A stretch of 64,000 bases of DNA from Guillardia theta CCMP2712. Taxonomy: Eukaryota > Cryptophyceae > Pyrenomonadales > Geminigeraceae. Position 1 is the stretch's first letter, and every line of letters begins with the position of its first letter. A model generated the notes under the pieces. The model was not told the origin of the DNA. It worked only from the letters and a program-made list of their open reading frames with translations, and ran no database searches. Shown here piece after piece: positions 33,303 through 43,715 of this stretch. The position numbers were made by a program, and so were the translations under genes. The stretch spans positions 251,300 through 315,299 of the forward strand of contig NW_005434638.1 in assembly GCF_000315625.1 (NCBI RefSeq), given 5' to 3'.

Positions 33303-33404
33303 TTTACTCAAAGTTAAGTTAAAAATCAGTACGAGGACAATCAGGAGAGTCGAGGAGGCTTGACCCTGACACTGTCGCACAGGCCAAACGGCGAGAAGAG
33401 AAAA
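33303..33404. repeat. 102-bp dispersed repeat, copy 1
   Basis: Appears identical base for base to 36203-36304. Begins TTTACTCAAAGTTAAGTTAA and ends GGCGAGAAGAGAAAA; flanks differ. Just upstream (33280-33302) the first 20 bases are repeated once more, suggesting a nested or tandem insertion. Confidence 0.9.
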
Positions 33405-34658
33405 CTTAAAATCAGTCACGGTCACCGACTTCGTTCCCCGCCCCCCCGCCCCCCCGCCCCCCCTTTCGTTTCCTGTCACATCCCCGACGTTAGGACTTCA
33501 CCGACCTGATCACCCCACCCCCACATTGAGGCCGGCTGAGCCCCCTTCGAGTCCCCACCGCTCCCCTTGGTGGCCCCGTACCTGGCCTCCTCCGGCAGCC
33601 CACCCGCCAACTTTAACCACCCCGTCCCGCCCCCACGGAAGTCACAATCACGACAGCTCCTCAGTTTACAATGTTAAAATCCAGCCGTCACAAAACCACG
33701 TCGTTCAGTGTAGATGTGTCCCTCGGCCCCCGCTTGGCAAGCAACGAAATCTTAACATTTCGCATAATACTATATGAGCAGATACGACCCGGTTAATGCT
33801 CAAGTACGTGACTGCAGGAAAAGGATTCATTTCAGCCATGGAAAGTCAGAGTGCGTTTTAGCACCCCAAGGACGGTACCCCCGCTAAAGATTGGGAAATC
33901 ACGGGTGCATTGGGATAGGTCTGTCAATGACTGCCTGGTGCAGTACCTGCAACCAAAGTACAAGTAATTTTATTTCACTGTCAGCGTGATGTCAAAAGTA
34001 GGTTTTTCGTTTTACCAAAAGCTAAACTTTGGTACCCTGACCACCCCTCCTTCCCCTCCAAATAACCCTCCCCTCGAAGTACCCAACCTGTGTGGTAACA
34101 AATGAGAGATAGCACCTTCCAGGTTGGCCTCCAATCTTCGCCTCCTCTGACCCCACCCCTACCCCCTTTTAATCATTAGAGTACCCAGTCGAGGCAGTGC
34201 AATAGATTGCACTCCTTCCACCCACCTGTTATAGGGGAAAAGAACCCTACTGTTGACGAACACACATCGTGGTACCCTACCCTGATTATGACTGAAACAG
34301 TACCCCTCCAACGACCGGAACTGCGCCCTACCCTCGATTGCCCATCCTGCTCTACAAACTCATCCTGCAATCTCGCCTACCCACTCGCTTCCCCGCAACA
34401 TCGCAGATCTTTACCTTCTTTACTCTCTTCTACCCTCTTTTGCTCTATCCATCTCTACCTGGACTATAGCCCAGACCTGTTCCTCCCTCCGGACTTAATT
34501 GCTATCTATTTCGTGCAAACCTCAACTCCTCCACTTGCTTGAATCCCCTCTCCTGCAATACATGTAAATAAGCCTCCCCGGCTTTTCTCTTTCCTGATTA
34601 TCTCTTCAAAGCTTTCGACTCTCTTCTCTTCATCGAACCCCATCGAATTCTCAAAGCA

Positions 34659-35252
34659 ATGGGAAATATCAGCTCGAACGATCAAGCTTACGGCAATTGC
34701 AGAATCGATGCTCTCTGCGAGAGTTTCCTCTCCATGCAGCAGCTCCGTGCCGAGAGGCTCCTCGGCCCCATAGACTGGCAGGACGACGACAGCTGCGAGA
34801 TGCACAGCACAATGAACACCATCAATAACTCCCTCATGCACGCTGCTCTACAAGACGTCGAGTGTACAAGGAAACCTCGCAGACGGCGGAACAGCTGCAG
34901 GGTAGCCTTCAGCATCCCCGCCGACGAGCCCGCCAGCTCAGACAGGCCCTTGACAGTCCCTCTGACCAAGACGTTCAAGGCGACCTTCACGACCTTCTTC
35001 CCCAGGACCCGCAGCAGCGACTCGATTCCTTGCGAGACATCCGCTAATGTCGACCTGGACGAGAGTGGGCTCAACAGCCCTGCGGAATTTGAGGACTCCA
35101 AGGTCGCCCTGCTGAAGCAGCAAGGTGCCAAGCTCAAGAGAGCCGCCGCCTACGTCCAGGAGCGGATCAAGTCGCTGTCATTGCCCAAGGCGGTGGATGT
35201 AGGGAGCTGGACGAGGATGGAGGTACAGCAAGCATGGATGGAGGGTTATTGA
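34659..35252 (+). CDS. MGN-family protein A (197 residues, putative N-myristoylated)
   Basis: A single-exon frame starting MGNISSND. Gly2 followed by Ser at positions 5 and 6 is a good N-myristoylation context, so attachment to the cytosolic face of a membrane is inferred. Blocks shared with sister copies: SMQQLRAERLLGPIDWQDDD, MNTINNSLMHAALQDVEC, VAFSIPADEPASSDRPLTVP, LTKTFKATFTTFFPRTRSSD, DSKVALLKQQGAKLKRAAAY and the C-terminal GSWTRMEVQQAWMEGY. The middle is basic and Ser-rich (RKPRRRRNSCR). No known domain is recognised. It is the most complete family member. Downstream copies at 36768 and 41687 and many fragments mark local amplification. Confidence 0.75.
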   Translation: MGNISSNDQAYGNCRIDALCESFLSMQQLRAERLLGPIDWQDDDSCEMHSTMNTINNSLMHAALQDVECTRKPRRRRNSCRVAFSIPADEPASSDRPLTVPLTKTFKATFTTFFPRTRSSDSIPCETSANVDLDESGLNSPAEFEDSKVALLKQQGAKLKRAAAYVQERIKSLSLPKAVDVGSWTRMEVQQAWMEGY

Positions 35253-36767
35253 AAGGCAAATGGACTTGTGGCATTATAGTAGCTCTGTATTGTAAATGAT
35301 GTAAATACACTATTCTTTCTATCGAAGTCAAGGAGCGCCGCAAAAATCATTTGAGGTAATCGAGAGTACTGATAGGCAATGTGCCACTCCCTGGGGTGGA
35401 ATGGCAGCAGAAAACAAGGTCCTTTTGCGTGAAAATCCAAGCGCTATTGCAATACGAGCTATATCGTGTTAGAGCTGGGGACCTATCATCTCTACACTTT
35501 CAAGGTGTTGCTGACGACGATGTGGGAATGGCACTAGACGGTCGCCTTTTTTCGGTGCGGTATCACACTGTTGGTGCCATCCGCTACTTGTTTCGCTGCA
35601 GAAGTTGATTTACAATTCAGCCATGCTGGCTCGATGACAAATTCCATTCATTACTTGACATCGTGCCTGAGAGGACACAATGATAGATCAAAAAGACTTT
35701 GCGATCTTGCACCTGGCTCGTCACGTAAGGAGATATGCCAGTATTGAGCCGAGCGTACCCTGCGGCTGCTTCGCTCTGTACGAGGCTTGCGGGGAGACAG
35801 ACTCTCCGGCAAAGTCTTGTAGTGCAGCGTGTGCTCAAACAGCCTCTGTGAGATCACACATTGCCAAGAGAACTTATTTATTCCTTGTTGACCAGAACAT
35901 TTCAATGAGCAGAGCAAATGTGCTCAAGTAGAGATAGACAAAGTCTGTGAACCATCAAAACCCAATGAAAAATACCTTTACAACGTGTCACAGCTGCTTT
36001 CAGATTCAAGTTTATTCCAGATGAATTGTGACCTGTGTTGTCCAGCACATCATCCAATGCTTTGTGTTTGTGATGCATGATTTACGCCGACGAGCAAGGC
36101 GACCTTGACGACCTTCTTCCCCAGGAGAAGGGCCAGGCTGTAGGGCCTGAGGAGCGGCTGATGAGTGTCATCGTCCGTCGTGCATTCTCTCAGTTCACCG
36201 AGTTTACTCAAAGTTAAGTTAAAAATCAGTACGAGGACAATCAGGAGAGTCGAGGAGGCTTGACCCTGACACTGTCGCACAGGCCAAACGGCGAGAAGAG
36301 AAAAGACAGCGAGAACCAAACCTAAACCTGCCGAGGCTTTCACTGCCGGGCGCGACAGGATGCACTGGGCATGGGAGGGGGTGGGTCATCTCAGTGATCA
36401 CCCACTTCACTGTACTGAACCAAAAAAGAACTGATAACCCCACCCCCCTCCTGTATCTATTTATATGACTTTTTCACTGGGTATCTCGATTAGCACCACT
36501 CGTCTACATTTTTTTGCTCCTTCACCTCCCAAGTGCTGCTAGCGACGCTTGAGACGCATTCTGTCCCTCGACCCCCTGCCCACCGATCCGCTCCAATTCA
36601 CCTGTCCTCTGCTCTTTGATCTTATTGTTGCACGCACATTCAAGCAAAACAACCTTCAAGTCTGGATACATCATCCCTTCAAGCTCGCTACAAAGGTACC
36701 ATTCGACTCTCAACTACTTTCAACATTACAACGATACTCGTTTCATCGTTGTATCTGATCTTGTAAT
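35253..36767. other. Intergenic with MGN-family fragments and repeat
   Basis: 35755-35850 on the minus strand carries a decayed piece of the MGN family (SPRKPRTERSSRRV). 36090-36125 on the plus strand carries another (SKATLTTFFPR). 36203-36304 is the second copy of the 102-bp repeat. 36430-36760 is the upstream region of the next MGN gene. Nothing else recognised. Confidence 0.6.
36203..36304. repeat. 102-bp dispersed repeat, copy 2
   Basis: Appears identical to 33303-33404 in the same orientation, about 2.9 kb away. It lies next to an MGN-family fragment. Confidence 0.9.
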
Positions 36768-37274
36768 ATGGGAAACGTCCCCGCTCACCAGCCCCAGCCC
36801 CAAGCCTACGATTCCCTCAGCATGCAGCAGCTCCGCGCCCAGAGGCTCCTCGGTCCCATAGACTGGCAGGACGACGACAGCTGCGAGATGCATACCACGA
36901 TCAACACCATCAATAACTCCCTCATGCACGCTGCTCTACAAGACGTCGAGTGCTCGTCTCCCCGCAAGCCTCGTACCAAGCGAAGCAGCCGCAGGGTAGC
37001 CTTCAGCGTCCCCGCCGACGAGCCCGCCAGCTCAGACAGGCCCTTGACAGTCCCTCTGACCAAGACGCTCAAGGCGTCCTTGACGACCTTCTTCCCCAGG
37101 ACCCGCAGCAGCGACTCGTCGGTAGCTCCTCGGAAGGGCTGGGGCAGGGCGGACCTGGAGGAGAGCGGCGGGCAGGAGGACTCCAAGGTCGCCCTGCTGA
37201 GGCAGCAGGCAGCGGCCAAGCTCAAGAGAGCCGCCGCCTGGAGCTGGACGAGGATGGAGGTACAGGTGCTTTAA
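36768..37274 (+). CDS. MGN-family protein B (168 residues)
   Basis: A paralogue of the gene at 34659 with the same order of blocks. It starts MGNVPAHQPQPQ, then SMQQLRAQRLLGPIDWQDDD, INTINNSLMHAALQDVEC, the Arg-rich stretch PRKPRTKRSSRRVAFSVP, and LTKTLKASLTTFFPRTRSSD. After KLKRAAA it loses the YVQERIK segment and runs straight into WSTRMEVQ-like sequence (WSWTRMEVQVL), ending early. A short deletion near 37240 therefore removed about 20 codons and changed the last residues. It may still be expressed. The decayed recombinase element follows immediately on the other strand. Confidence 0.7.
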   Translation: MGNVPAHQPQPQAYDSLSMQQLRAQRLLGPIDWQDDDSCEMHTTINTINNSLMHAALQDVECSSPRKPRTKRSSRRVAFSVPADEPASSDRPLTVPLTKTLKASLTTFFPRTRSSDSSVAPRKGWGRADLEESGGQEDSKVALLRQQAAAKLKRAAAWSWTRMEVQVL

Positions 37275-37325
37275 GGGCCGAATCCTCCTCACATGTCCAT
37301 CCACTATTACATCTTTCCCCAAATT

Positions 37326-39752
37326 CTACCACATAAACATATTTTGAACTCTGCAACGCGAAGGAGATGTTCCTTCCCATTCTTCATCCCCCTGTCCAGG
37401 TGACGAAACCAGCACAGCATTCCTCTCCGGTGTCCCCTCCCTGCTCACTTCTGCACCTTGCTCGGAATCACTCTCATTCAATCTTCCATTCGAGCCACCT
37501 TCCGGCACTAGGTTGCTCACCCCCTGCGCCATCAAAACTTGGCCTTCTCCATCCAGTGCCAACAGGAAAGGTCGCATAGCTTCACCCACGGCGGTCTGCA
37601 CCTGCTCCCCTATATTGCCCATCTGCTGCACCTGTTGTCCTATATTGGCCACCTGTTGCGTCAGGATGCGGAGAGCATCTGTGAAGTCCATGCTTCCAGA
37701 TGTAACCTGCTCTCCACTGGGACCTGGTACATCCCTCATCCATGCGGCAGCAACACAACTTAAATTCGTTCGCACTTCCTCCCTGATTACAGTCTTGAGA
37801 TCGTCAAACTTGTGCTCGAGTTCTTCCTTCATTCCTTTCAAACTCGTTCGCACTTCCTCCTTGATTGCATTTTTGAGATCGTCAAACTTCTGGTCCAGTT
37901 CTTCCTTCATTCCTTGCATCTTCCCATCCATCTTCTCCTCAATTACCTTGATCTCGCACTTCAACCCTCATCTCGTTCATGTATTTCAATATTTCTGTCT
38001 TTGTTGGAGTACCACTAGCTGACATGCCGCGATGGGTACATCTGTGCGAACACACGATGATATGCTCTCGGCATGACATGAGCCTTGCCATACTGCCTTG
38101 TCCAAACATTCCGAACATCGGCATGCCCCATATGTCATCGTCGCTGTGCGGAAACCATTCTTGTAGAGTTGGAAGGTGCCATAAGATACTTGAAGGAAGA
38201 AGCGGATACATTTTTTGAAATCCTGCCGGGAAACTGCTGTAACCTGATATTAAGCTCTGCCAGCCGATCTCTTCTATTTGCTTCAATCCTTCCGTTGTGA
38301 AGTGGGGGGGAAGTACAGCAAAGTCTGCGGTTCCGCTGTCGTTGCCAGCAAGAATCCTGCCAGCGAACTTGTCTCCACCCGTTCCACCAAGGATATAACG
38401 ATCCTGCGTCTCTCCTGCAACAATTTTACTTCTTATCCCAGTTCCGCAAGCAGACATACCTATCTTCCAATTGGCTCGGATATACACTGTTGGAGCTCCT
38501 GGCATCAGTCCTGTCACTAACAACCGGCTGACAAACAGCACTGCAAGTCGCACCGGGACCATCCATCATACCCAGCAAATGGGTGATTCCTCCCTTCCGC
38601 AATGAATGGGTCCCAGCATTGTCCAAGTTGCCATGCTGGTCCTTTGCAGCTTGAGATGCCATGCGTTGCATCAGCCGTGCATACCTCTGTTTCTGATCCC
38701 GCCCCATCAGCAGCTTGTTTCCCTCCCTGGCAAGGAAGACGCTTCGAGTGGCAAAGGTGTACAAAGCAAGAGCAAGGACTTGACATATCTCTGGATTGTA
38801 GGGTGCGGCAAAAAGATGCTTGATCCTGGTGCTTTTCAAGTCAGTCCCAATCCCGGCTTGGTCTGTTTTGGTGCGCAAAAGTGAGCACCACTTTCATGTA
38901 ATCATTCTCCCAATCAAAGTGCTGAAGATGCAAGATGTCAAGGCTCTCACTCCTGCAGATGAGAATCCACATGAAACATGTGCATGTCCATCCAAAAATC
39001 CACGTGTCTCCGGGTTCTGTGCTACCTCGACGAGGTTTCACGTTCCTAAACGTTGTGCATAGGCAGATATACTCATCCATGCTTATCCTTGTTCTGCCTT
39101 CATGAATGCGCATGACTCCTCGAGATTTCTTCTCCGTAACTGCTTTCGTGTAAGACTTCATGCAACGGTCCAACACCTCGTCTATACACATTGCTGCTTC
39201 TCCTTCTGGCACTGTCCCTAGCTACAAATTCCACGTTTCTACATTGCTACAGGTACTTCAACGCCCTTTTGTAACCTCGTATCGTAGGCACTGCTACTGT
39301 CGGTTTGTCATCATTGCTGGTGGTGCCTGCTTGTTCTTCATTTGACTGTAATTCTCGAAATGCCTGGATATTCAAAATCAAGTACTCCTGAACCAATGAC
39401 CCCGCGATCCTGGAAGACATGTAATAATTCTTCGTCAGATTGCCCACCTTTCAGACTACTAGCACAAAGATGATGTAAGGGTCTGTTGCAATACTGGTAG
39501 ACTTTCAACTGAGCCTCAGGTTGCCCTCGCATAACACATGAGGCTTCATACAAGCATGTCTGCCCAGCCGGTGCCGACATTGTTTGCCACGATCCAAATG
39601 TTCTTTCTGATATGGGTACTTAAGATTGTGGTGGAATCTGTGAAATTCTGTGTTCTTGGCAGTGTTTCACTCTGATGATTATGATGGCAACGAAGAAAGG
39701 TGCTCATCGGAACCGCTCTAATTCCGGTTTGCTTTTCTTTTTCTCGCGCCAT
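37326..39752 (-). pseudogene. Decayed tyrosine-recombinase (Crypton-like) mobile element
   Basis: Minus-strand frames of one protein are broken into pieces. From 5' to 3': 39580-39338 (Cys/His-rich, YCNRPLHHLCASSL, perhaps a zinc finger), 39447-39247, 39212-38841 (FDWENDYMKVVLTF), 38878-38426 (KTDQAGIG, PEICQVLALALYTFATR, then GTHSLRKGGITHLL), 38562-37939 (QDRYILGGTGGDKFAGR, DFAVLPPHF) and 37964-37326 (coiled coil, MKEELDQKFDDLK). THSLRKG supplies the His-x-x-Arg motif and QDRYI the candidate catalytic Tyr of tyrosine recombinases of the Crypton/DIRS kind widespread in algae and oomycetes. Frame breaks at about 38,870, 38,540 and 37,960 are not explained by introns, so it is probably inactive. 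Target-site duplications were not identified. Confidence 0.75.
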
Positions 39753-40250
39753 TCATGGCTTCTACACATACATGCTCGTTTGGCTATCAATTCAAGGTAC
39801 ATGATGAAAGCATTCGATTGTATCAATGATCAAGATGCAAGCCTGATGTGCCATCATCTTTGCGTGAATGAATATTTTGATTCGGAAGGATACACCAGCT
39901 GTGAGTGTGAGCAACGTGGGAAAACAGCCCTTCCATCAATTTCTCAAGATGCACTTGCTTGCAACAAGCCATGTAGAAGGATCTAATTATGGCACAGAGT
40001 GGATGATGATGATGATGATGTGATTTTGATGATGCTGAGGAAGAGGTGGTGGTGGAGCACGAGCTGGAGAACATGCAACAGGACGAGGACGAGGACGAGG
40101 ACCGTACGAAGACGAAGGTTGCCTTTGGGGAATGTGAAGAAGACGAGGAAGATGTAAGGGGGCAGATAGAATCAGTAAGTGGAATCTGTAAGAGATTGGA
40201 TGGGAAAGAGATTGGATCTGTAAGAGATTGGTCAACCCGAAGACCTCCTA

Positions 40251-40574
40251 TTGGAGTTCGGTAAGCCAACTGATTACTTTGCTGGAGTTGAGCACAAGTT
40301 TGCAGTCCAACCCGTAGTTAAGAAGATCAAGAGTTGCTGGAAAGACGGGGTCGGTTTCTTGGTACATGAGGAAATGCTCGCACCAGCAAATGTCTTCGTT
40401 GCTGATAATGAAGAAAAAAGCTACTTGAAGTTTCAGTCAAACATGTCTCTAAGGTCTGGCGTCAAGCATGTTTACAGAAGGAACAACCGCTCAAAGACTT
40501 TCGGTGGAAGATTGATACAAACATATATTGGAGTAGATGAGGCGGCAGTGGGTGTCACGGGATGTCATCTGTAG
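40251..40574 (+). CDS. Orphan open frame, 107 codons
   Basis: Opens at MEFGKPTDYFAGVEHKF and ends at TGCHL before TAG. Balanced composition and length exceed chance for this neighbourhood, but no domain, splice partner or homologue is recognised. It lies inside a repeat-rich stretch and could be a fragment of a mobile element. Confidence 0.3.
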   Translation: MEFGKPTDYFAGVEHKFAVQPVVKKIKSCWKDGVGFLVHEEMLAPANVFVADNEEKSYLKFQSNMSLRSGVKHVYRRNNRSKTFGGRLIQTYIGVDEAAVGVTGCHL

Positions 40575-40774
40575 GTCCATGAACACGATTCAGATCCTGC
40601 TGCATGCAACACATCTGATGGCAAGATGATCATATGTGCGTTGGTGTTCCGAGCCTGGAGGATTTGAAACGCAAGGTTGCAGCAAACAACGATTCAGTCG
40701 CAGGCATGCTGAAGGAGATTCCGGAGATAGGGCAACATGCGACAGAACACCAGGAACAGGAAGAGGAACCTGAC

Positions 40775-40876
40775 CTCGGAGACCTACGTCCAGGAGCGGA
40801 TCAAGACGCTGTCATCGGCGAGGTAGGAAGCTGGACGAGGATGGAGGTACAGCAAGCGTGGGTGGAGGGGTACTGA
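40775..40876 (+). pseudogene. MGN-family C-terminal fragment
   Basis: At base level it matches the 3' end of the MGN genes (coding YVQERIKTLSS, then GSWTRMEVQQAWVEGY), but the two parts are in different frames. A TGA ends the copy at 40876. No upstream family sequence is attached. Confidence 0.7.
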
Positions 40877-41177
40877 GAGGCGAGAGTAAGGGAGAGAACG
40901 GGGAGGGTCTGTGATATAGGCGAGGGCTGTAGCGGTGTGTGTGCGAGGGATGTAAATAAAGCGCTAGGAGAGCAAGGCGGGAGCACAAGCGTTTGACATG
41001 TTGTCTCCGTGATGCAAGAAGAAGTTGAGTTGGGGAACTTGTCCCACATCGGACTTGAGCTGGACATGCTACCGCACTCTTCACGCGTGTCTGTTGGCTA
41101 TCGACACTTTATCTACACCCTTCGACTTGTCTACAAGCGATTCTCTCACGTCCTCTGCAGTTCCGTGTCCTCGCCTC

Positions 41178-41687
41178 TCAGTACCCCTCCACCCACGCTT
41201 GCTGTACCTCCATCCTCGTCCAGCTCCCTACCTCCACCGTCGCCGGCACCGATGACAGCGTCTTGATCCGCTCCTGGACGTAGGCGGCGGCTCTCTTGAG
41301 CTTGGCCGCTGCCTGCTGCCTCAGCAGGGCGACCTTGGAGTCCTCCTGCCCGCCGCTCTCCTCCAGGTCCGCCCTGCCCCAGCCCTTCCGAGGAGCTACC
41401 GACGAGTCGCAGCTGCGGGTCCTGGGGAAGAAGGTCGTGAAGGACGCCTTGAGCGTCTTTCTCGGAGGGGCTGTCAAGGGCCTGTCTGGGCTGGCGGGCT
41501 CGTCGGCGGGGACGCTGAAGGCTACCCTGCGGCTGCTTCGCTTGGTACGAGGCTTGCGGGGAGACGAGCACTCGACGTCTTGTAGAGCAGCGTGCATGAG
41601 GGAGTTATTGATGGTGTTGATCGTGGTATGCATCTCGCAGCTGTCGTCGTCTTGGGGCTGGGGCTGGTGAGCGGGGACGTTACCCAT
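41178..41687 (-). CDS. MGN-family protein C (169 residues, internal deletion)
   Basis: A minus-strand paralogue starting MGNVPAHQPQPQ, then directly DDDSCEMHTTINTINNSL. The SMQQLRAQRLLGPIDWQ block present in copies A and B is missing, a clean in-frame deletion. The remaining blocks follow: PRKPRTKRSSRRVAFSVP, LKASFTTFFPRTRSCD, DSKVALLRQQAAAKLKRAAA, YVQERIKTL and GSWTRMEVQQAWVEGY. The start is at 41687; a frame upstream to 41717 adds ten residues (MPYHHHLLTQ). Its orientation opposes the other intact copies. It may be functional. Confidence 0.65.
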   Translation of the reverse strand: MGNVPAHQPQPQDDDSCEMHTTINTINNSLMHAALQDVECSSPRKPRTKRSSRRVAFSVPADEPASPDRPLTAPPRKTLKASFTTFFPRTRSCDSSVAPRKGWGRADLEESGGQEDSKVALLRQQAAAKLKRAAAYVQERIKTLSSVPATVEVGSWTRMEVQQAWVEGY

Positions 41688-41879
41688 CTGTGTGAGGAGG
41701 TGATGATGGTACGGCAAAGGGTGAAAGGGGGCTGGTGAGCGGGGACGTTACCCATCTGTGTGAGGAGGTGAACTTGATCTGTGAGTAGGAGCTGCTGTTG
41801 CAAGCCGCCTTGTATGTGATGGTGATAAACTCGATTGACAAACTTGATCTGTGAGTAGGAGCTGCTGTTGCAAGCCGCA
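41667..41879. repeat. Local direct duplications upstream of MGN copy C
   Basis: GGGGCTGGTGAGCGGGGACG through TGTGTGAGGAGGTGA occurs at 41660-41703 and again at 41729-41770. AACTTGATCTGTGAGTAGGA through TGTTGCAAGCCGC occurs at 41771-41812 and 41842-41879. Both are short tandem duplications including the start region of the MGN gene. Confidence 0.85.
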
Positions 41880-42357
41880 CGTGGTAGCCAGGGGTAAAGC
41901 GGCAGGACGCAGTCATCAGGACACACGATTGTCGAAGTACCCACGTTTTCGCTTCAGTCGCTCGCGGGAAAGGGGGGGTAGGGTCCTTTGGAAGCAGGTG
42001 GAGATGCCAGGTCGCTCGTTGTACCGTACTCGGTACTGTCCGAGTCGGGTTCCTCAAGACATGTTACTCCTAGGGACTACCCCCATCTACACGCTTCTCT
42101 GTACCCCTCGTTACAGGAGTACCGGGCCGCATTCCGTCGAGTCAACCTGATTGAGATGGCGCGATTTTCATTTGATGACTCTCGATGACAGTAGATGGCT
42201 GACCTCATTCCTCAGTCCCAGGCAGTCCCCTTTCTTCCTGCCATCCTCTTCTACTTCGTACAACAGATATGGATCCCCTGCCCGCCCCAGAGCTCCTGCC
42301 CTCGTCCTCCCCTTGACCCCGTCTTGACGTGTCATCCGCTCAGGTCTCAGATTGGTG

Positions 42358-42446
42358 ACGTCCCCGCTCACCAGCCCCAGCCCCAAGACTACACAGATTC
42401 CCTCAGCATGCAGCAGCTCCGCGCCAAACAACTTCCTTGGCCCTGA
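42358..42446 (+). pseudogene. MGN-family N-terminal fragment
   Basis: Codes VPAHQPQPQDYTDSLSMQQL then RAKQLPWP and stops; everything after the SMQQLRA block is gone. It is an isolated 5' piece of the family, on the plus strand. Confidence 0.75.
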
Positions 42447-42723
42447 CAAGAACCGCAATATTGTCGCATTGCCAGGTTTTTGAGTGTTGTTGATTCGAAA
42501 CTCATAATCTCCTGGGAGAATCTCATGCCCCTCGAATCTTTCGCTCCAAACGTTGACGACACCAATCAACTGCCATCACCAAGTACGGCATGATTTTGTG
42601 TGTTGTTTTGAAAGCGTCGATATCGTTACTGGCAAACATCACCAATTCAGAAACTACATCTGGCAATCACCACAAGCATGTAAGTTTGAAACTGCTCTTT
42701 CGACATTGCATATCGCAGAGAAC

Positions 42724-43583
42724 TCATGCTCTGATGTTTTCTTTTGTGCTTGATACAGAGAGTCGTGCTTGCTCACTCAGAATCCTTCGGATGATTTCGC
42801 ATCGGGTGTTGCCATCAAGGGTTCTGAACGTTTCACAAACTGTCTGAATGAACAGCTCGGAGTCTGCGTTGGTGTGCTTCTTTGGGAGACATGGATCAAT
42901 ATGCTCATCCGACAATTTTGCATATCTTCAGAATGATCACACTACAGAGAGGGGAAGAAAGCAACATCACAGACTTACCGCGAAAAGTAATCGTGAATCG
43001 TGGATTGTAATGAATTCAAATCTTCGAAATGTGAGGTAGACCACTTTTCGATTCGGGAAAAAGAGTTCGATGCTTTCTGTGCATATTGACAAGCTGTGTA
43101 CGAAGTCGATTTAAATGCTCATACATAGCAGTGGTTCCTGCATGTGGATTTCCAGATGCTTGTGTTTCGAAAACCTTCGTGTAATAGTAGAGAAAGCATT
43201 TCGCAAACCCTTCTGATGTATGACCGTAAACATCTCCAAGGACTTTTAGCTTCTTTTGGACTTCAAATAAGGATACAGAACGAAGACTTAACTTCAGATG
43301 CTGGGTCGCTGAAGTGAGAAGATTGTTGTCTTCACACTCAAAAGACAAAGTTGCATGATAACCGACATTTTTTATTGCAAGAAATCCAACAGCTTGAAAA
43401 CCAAGGTATCATCCCACTTCGAGAGAAAATCCGCTTAGAATCACACTCATCCTTTTGGGTTTTGAATAAATGTACACAAGTTGTGCAAACAGGCACACCT
43501 TGCCACCTTCGAACACTGGCCTTCTTCCTTGGTTTTTGGCATGATTGGCATGTTTCGGTCTTCCGCACCTTCGGCTTGCCCAT
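42724..43583 (-). pseudogene. Zinc-finger protein gene with two apparent frameshifts
   Basis: The start at 43583 gives MGKPKVRKTETCQSCQKPRK with a C-x2-C-x17-C-x2-C finger ending VCTTCVHLFK, spaced like a GATA finger though lacking its usual NxC. The coding sense then jumps frame at a four-base A/T homopolymer (about 43,397) into a stretch containing NVGYHATLSFECEDNN, VLGDVYGHTSEGFAKCF and ASGNPHAGTTAMYEHLNRL. It jumps again near a run of five (about 43,060) into KVVYLTFRRFEF. After a GTAAGT intron a last block reads KKHTNADSELFIQTVCETF. Both breaks sit at homopolymers, so either base-calling errors or early decay is possible. Function unknown. Confidence 0.55.
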
Positions 43584-43715
43584 GGCGAGGGGGGTCACAG
43601 GTTTGCCCGCCAAAAATCGGATTTGAATTTTGTTGTGATACCCTGCCATGGCATGCGGCAGAACCCCCTGAAAAAACTGCCATAGCGCCCCACACAGACC
43701 GCATGGAGGCGACAA

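Larger units (their letters stand above)
30626..34658. other. Long gene-poor region with repeats and a GC island
   Basis: No gene recognised in 4 kb. Contents: a C-run (31055-31076); a GC island at 31709-31812 (self-complementary CGCCGCCGGGC and GGCGCCCGGGCGCTGACC, with GGGCGCTGA.CCTCTCCGCT twice); three tandem ATGATCACATCA units at 32560-32630; the dispersed TTAACTTTGAGTAA element at 33012 and 33278-33404; C-runs at 33435-33462; and ACCCTACCCT and GTACCCC motifs at 34020-34350 ahead of the gene at 34659. Confidence 0.55.
39753..41177. other. Intergenic with an orphan frame and an MGN-family tail
   Basis: 39998-40020 is a GATGATGATG run. 40251-40574 (+) is an open frame of 107 codons (GVGFLVHEEMLAPANVFVAD) with no known domain. 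40634-40876 (+) ends in the MGN-family C-terminus (GSWTRMEVQQAWVEGY) after a frame-shifted copy of the YVQERIK block, so it is a chimeric fragment. 41045-41190 is an inverted near-copy of 44565-44720. Confidence 0.5.

Noticed and set aside
33288-36343. Two minus-strand frames sharing a hydrophobic segment (STLLIVLVLIFNLTLSK)
   Set aside because: The shared peptide comes only from the 102-bp dispersed repeat; flanking codons are unrelated.
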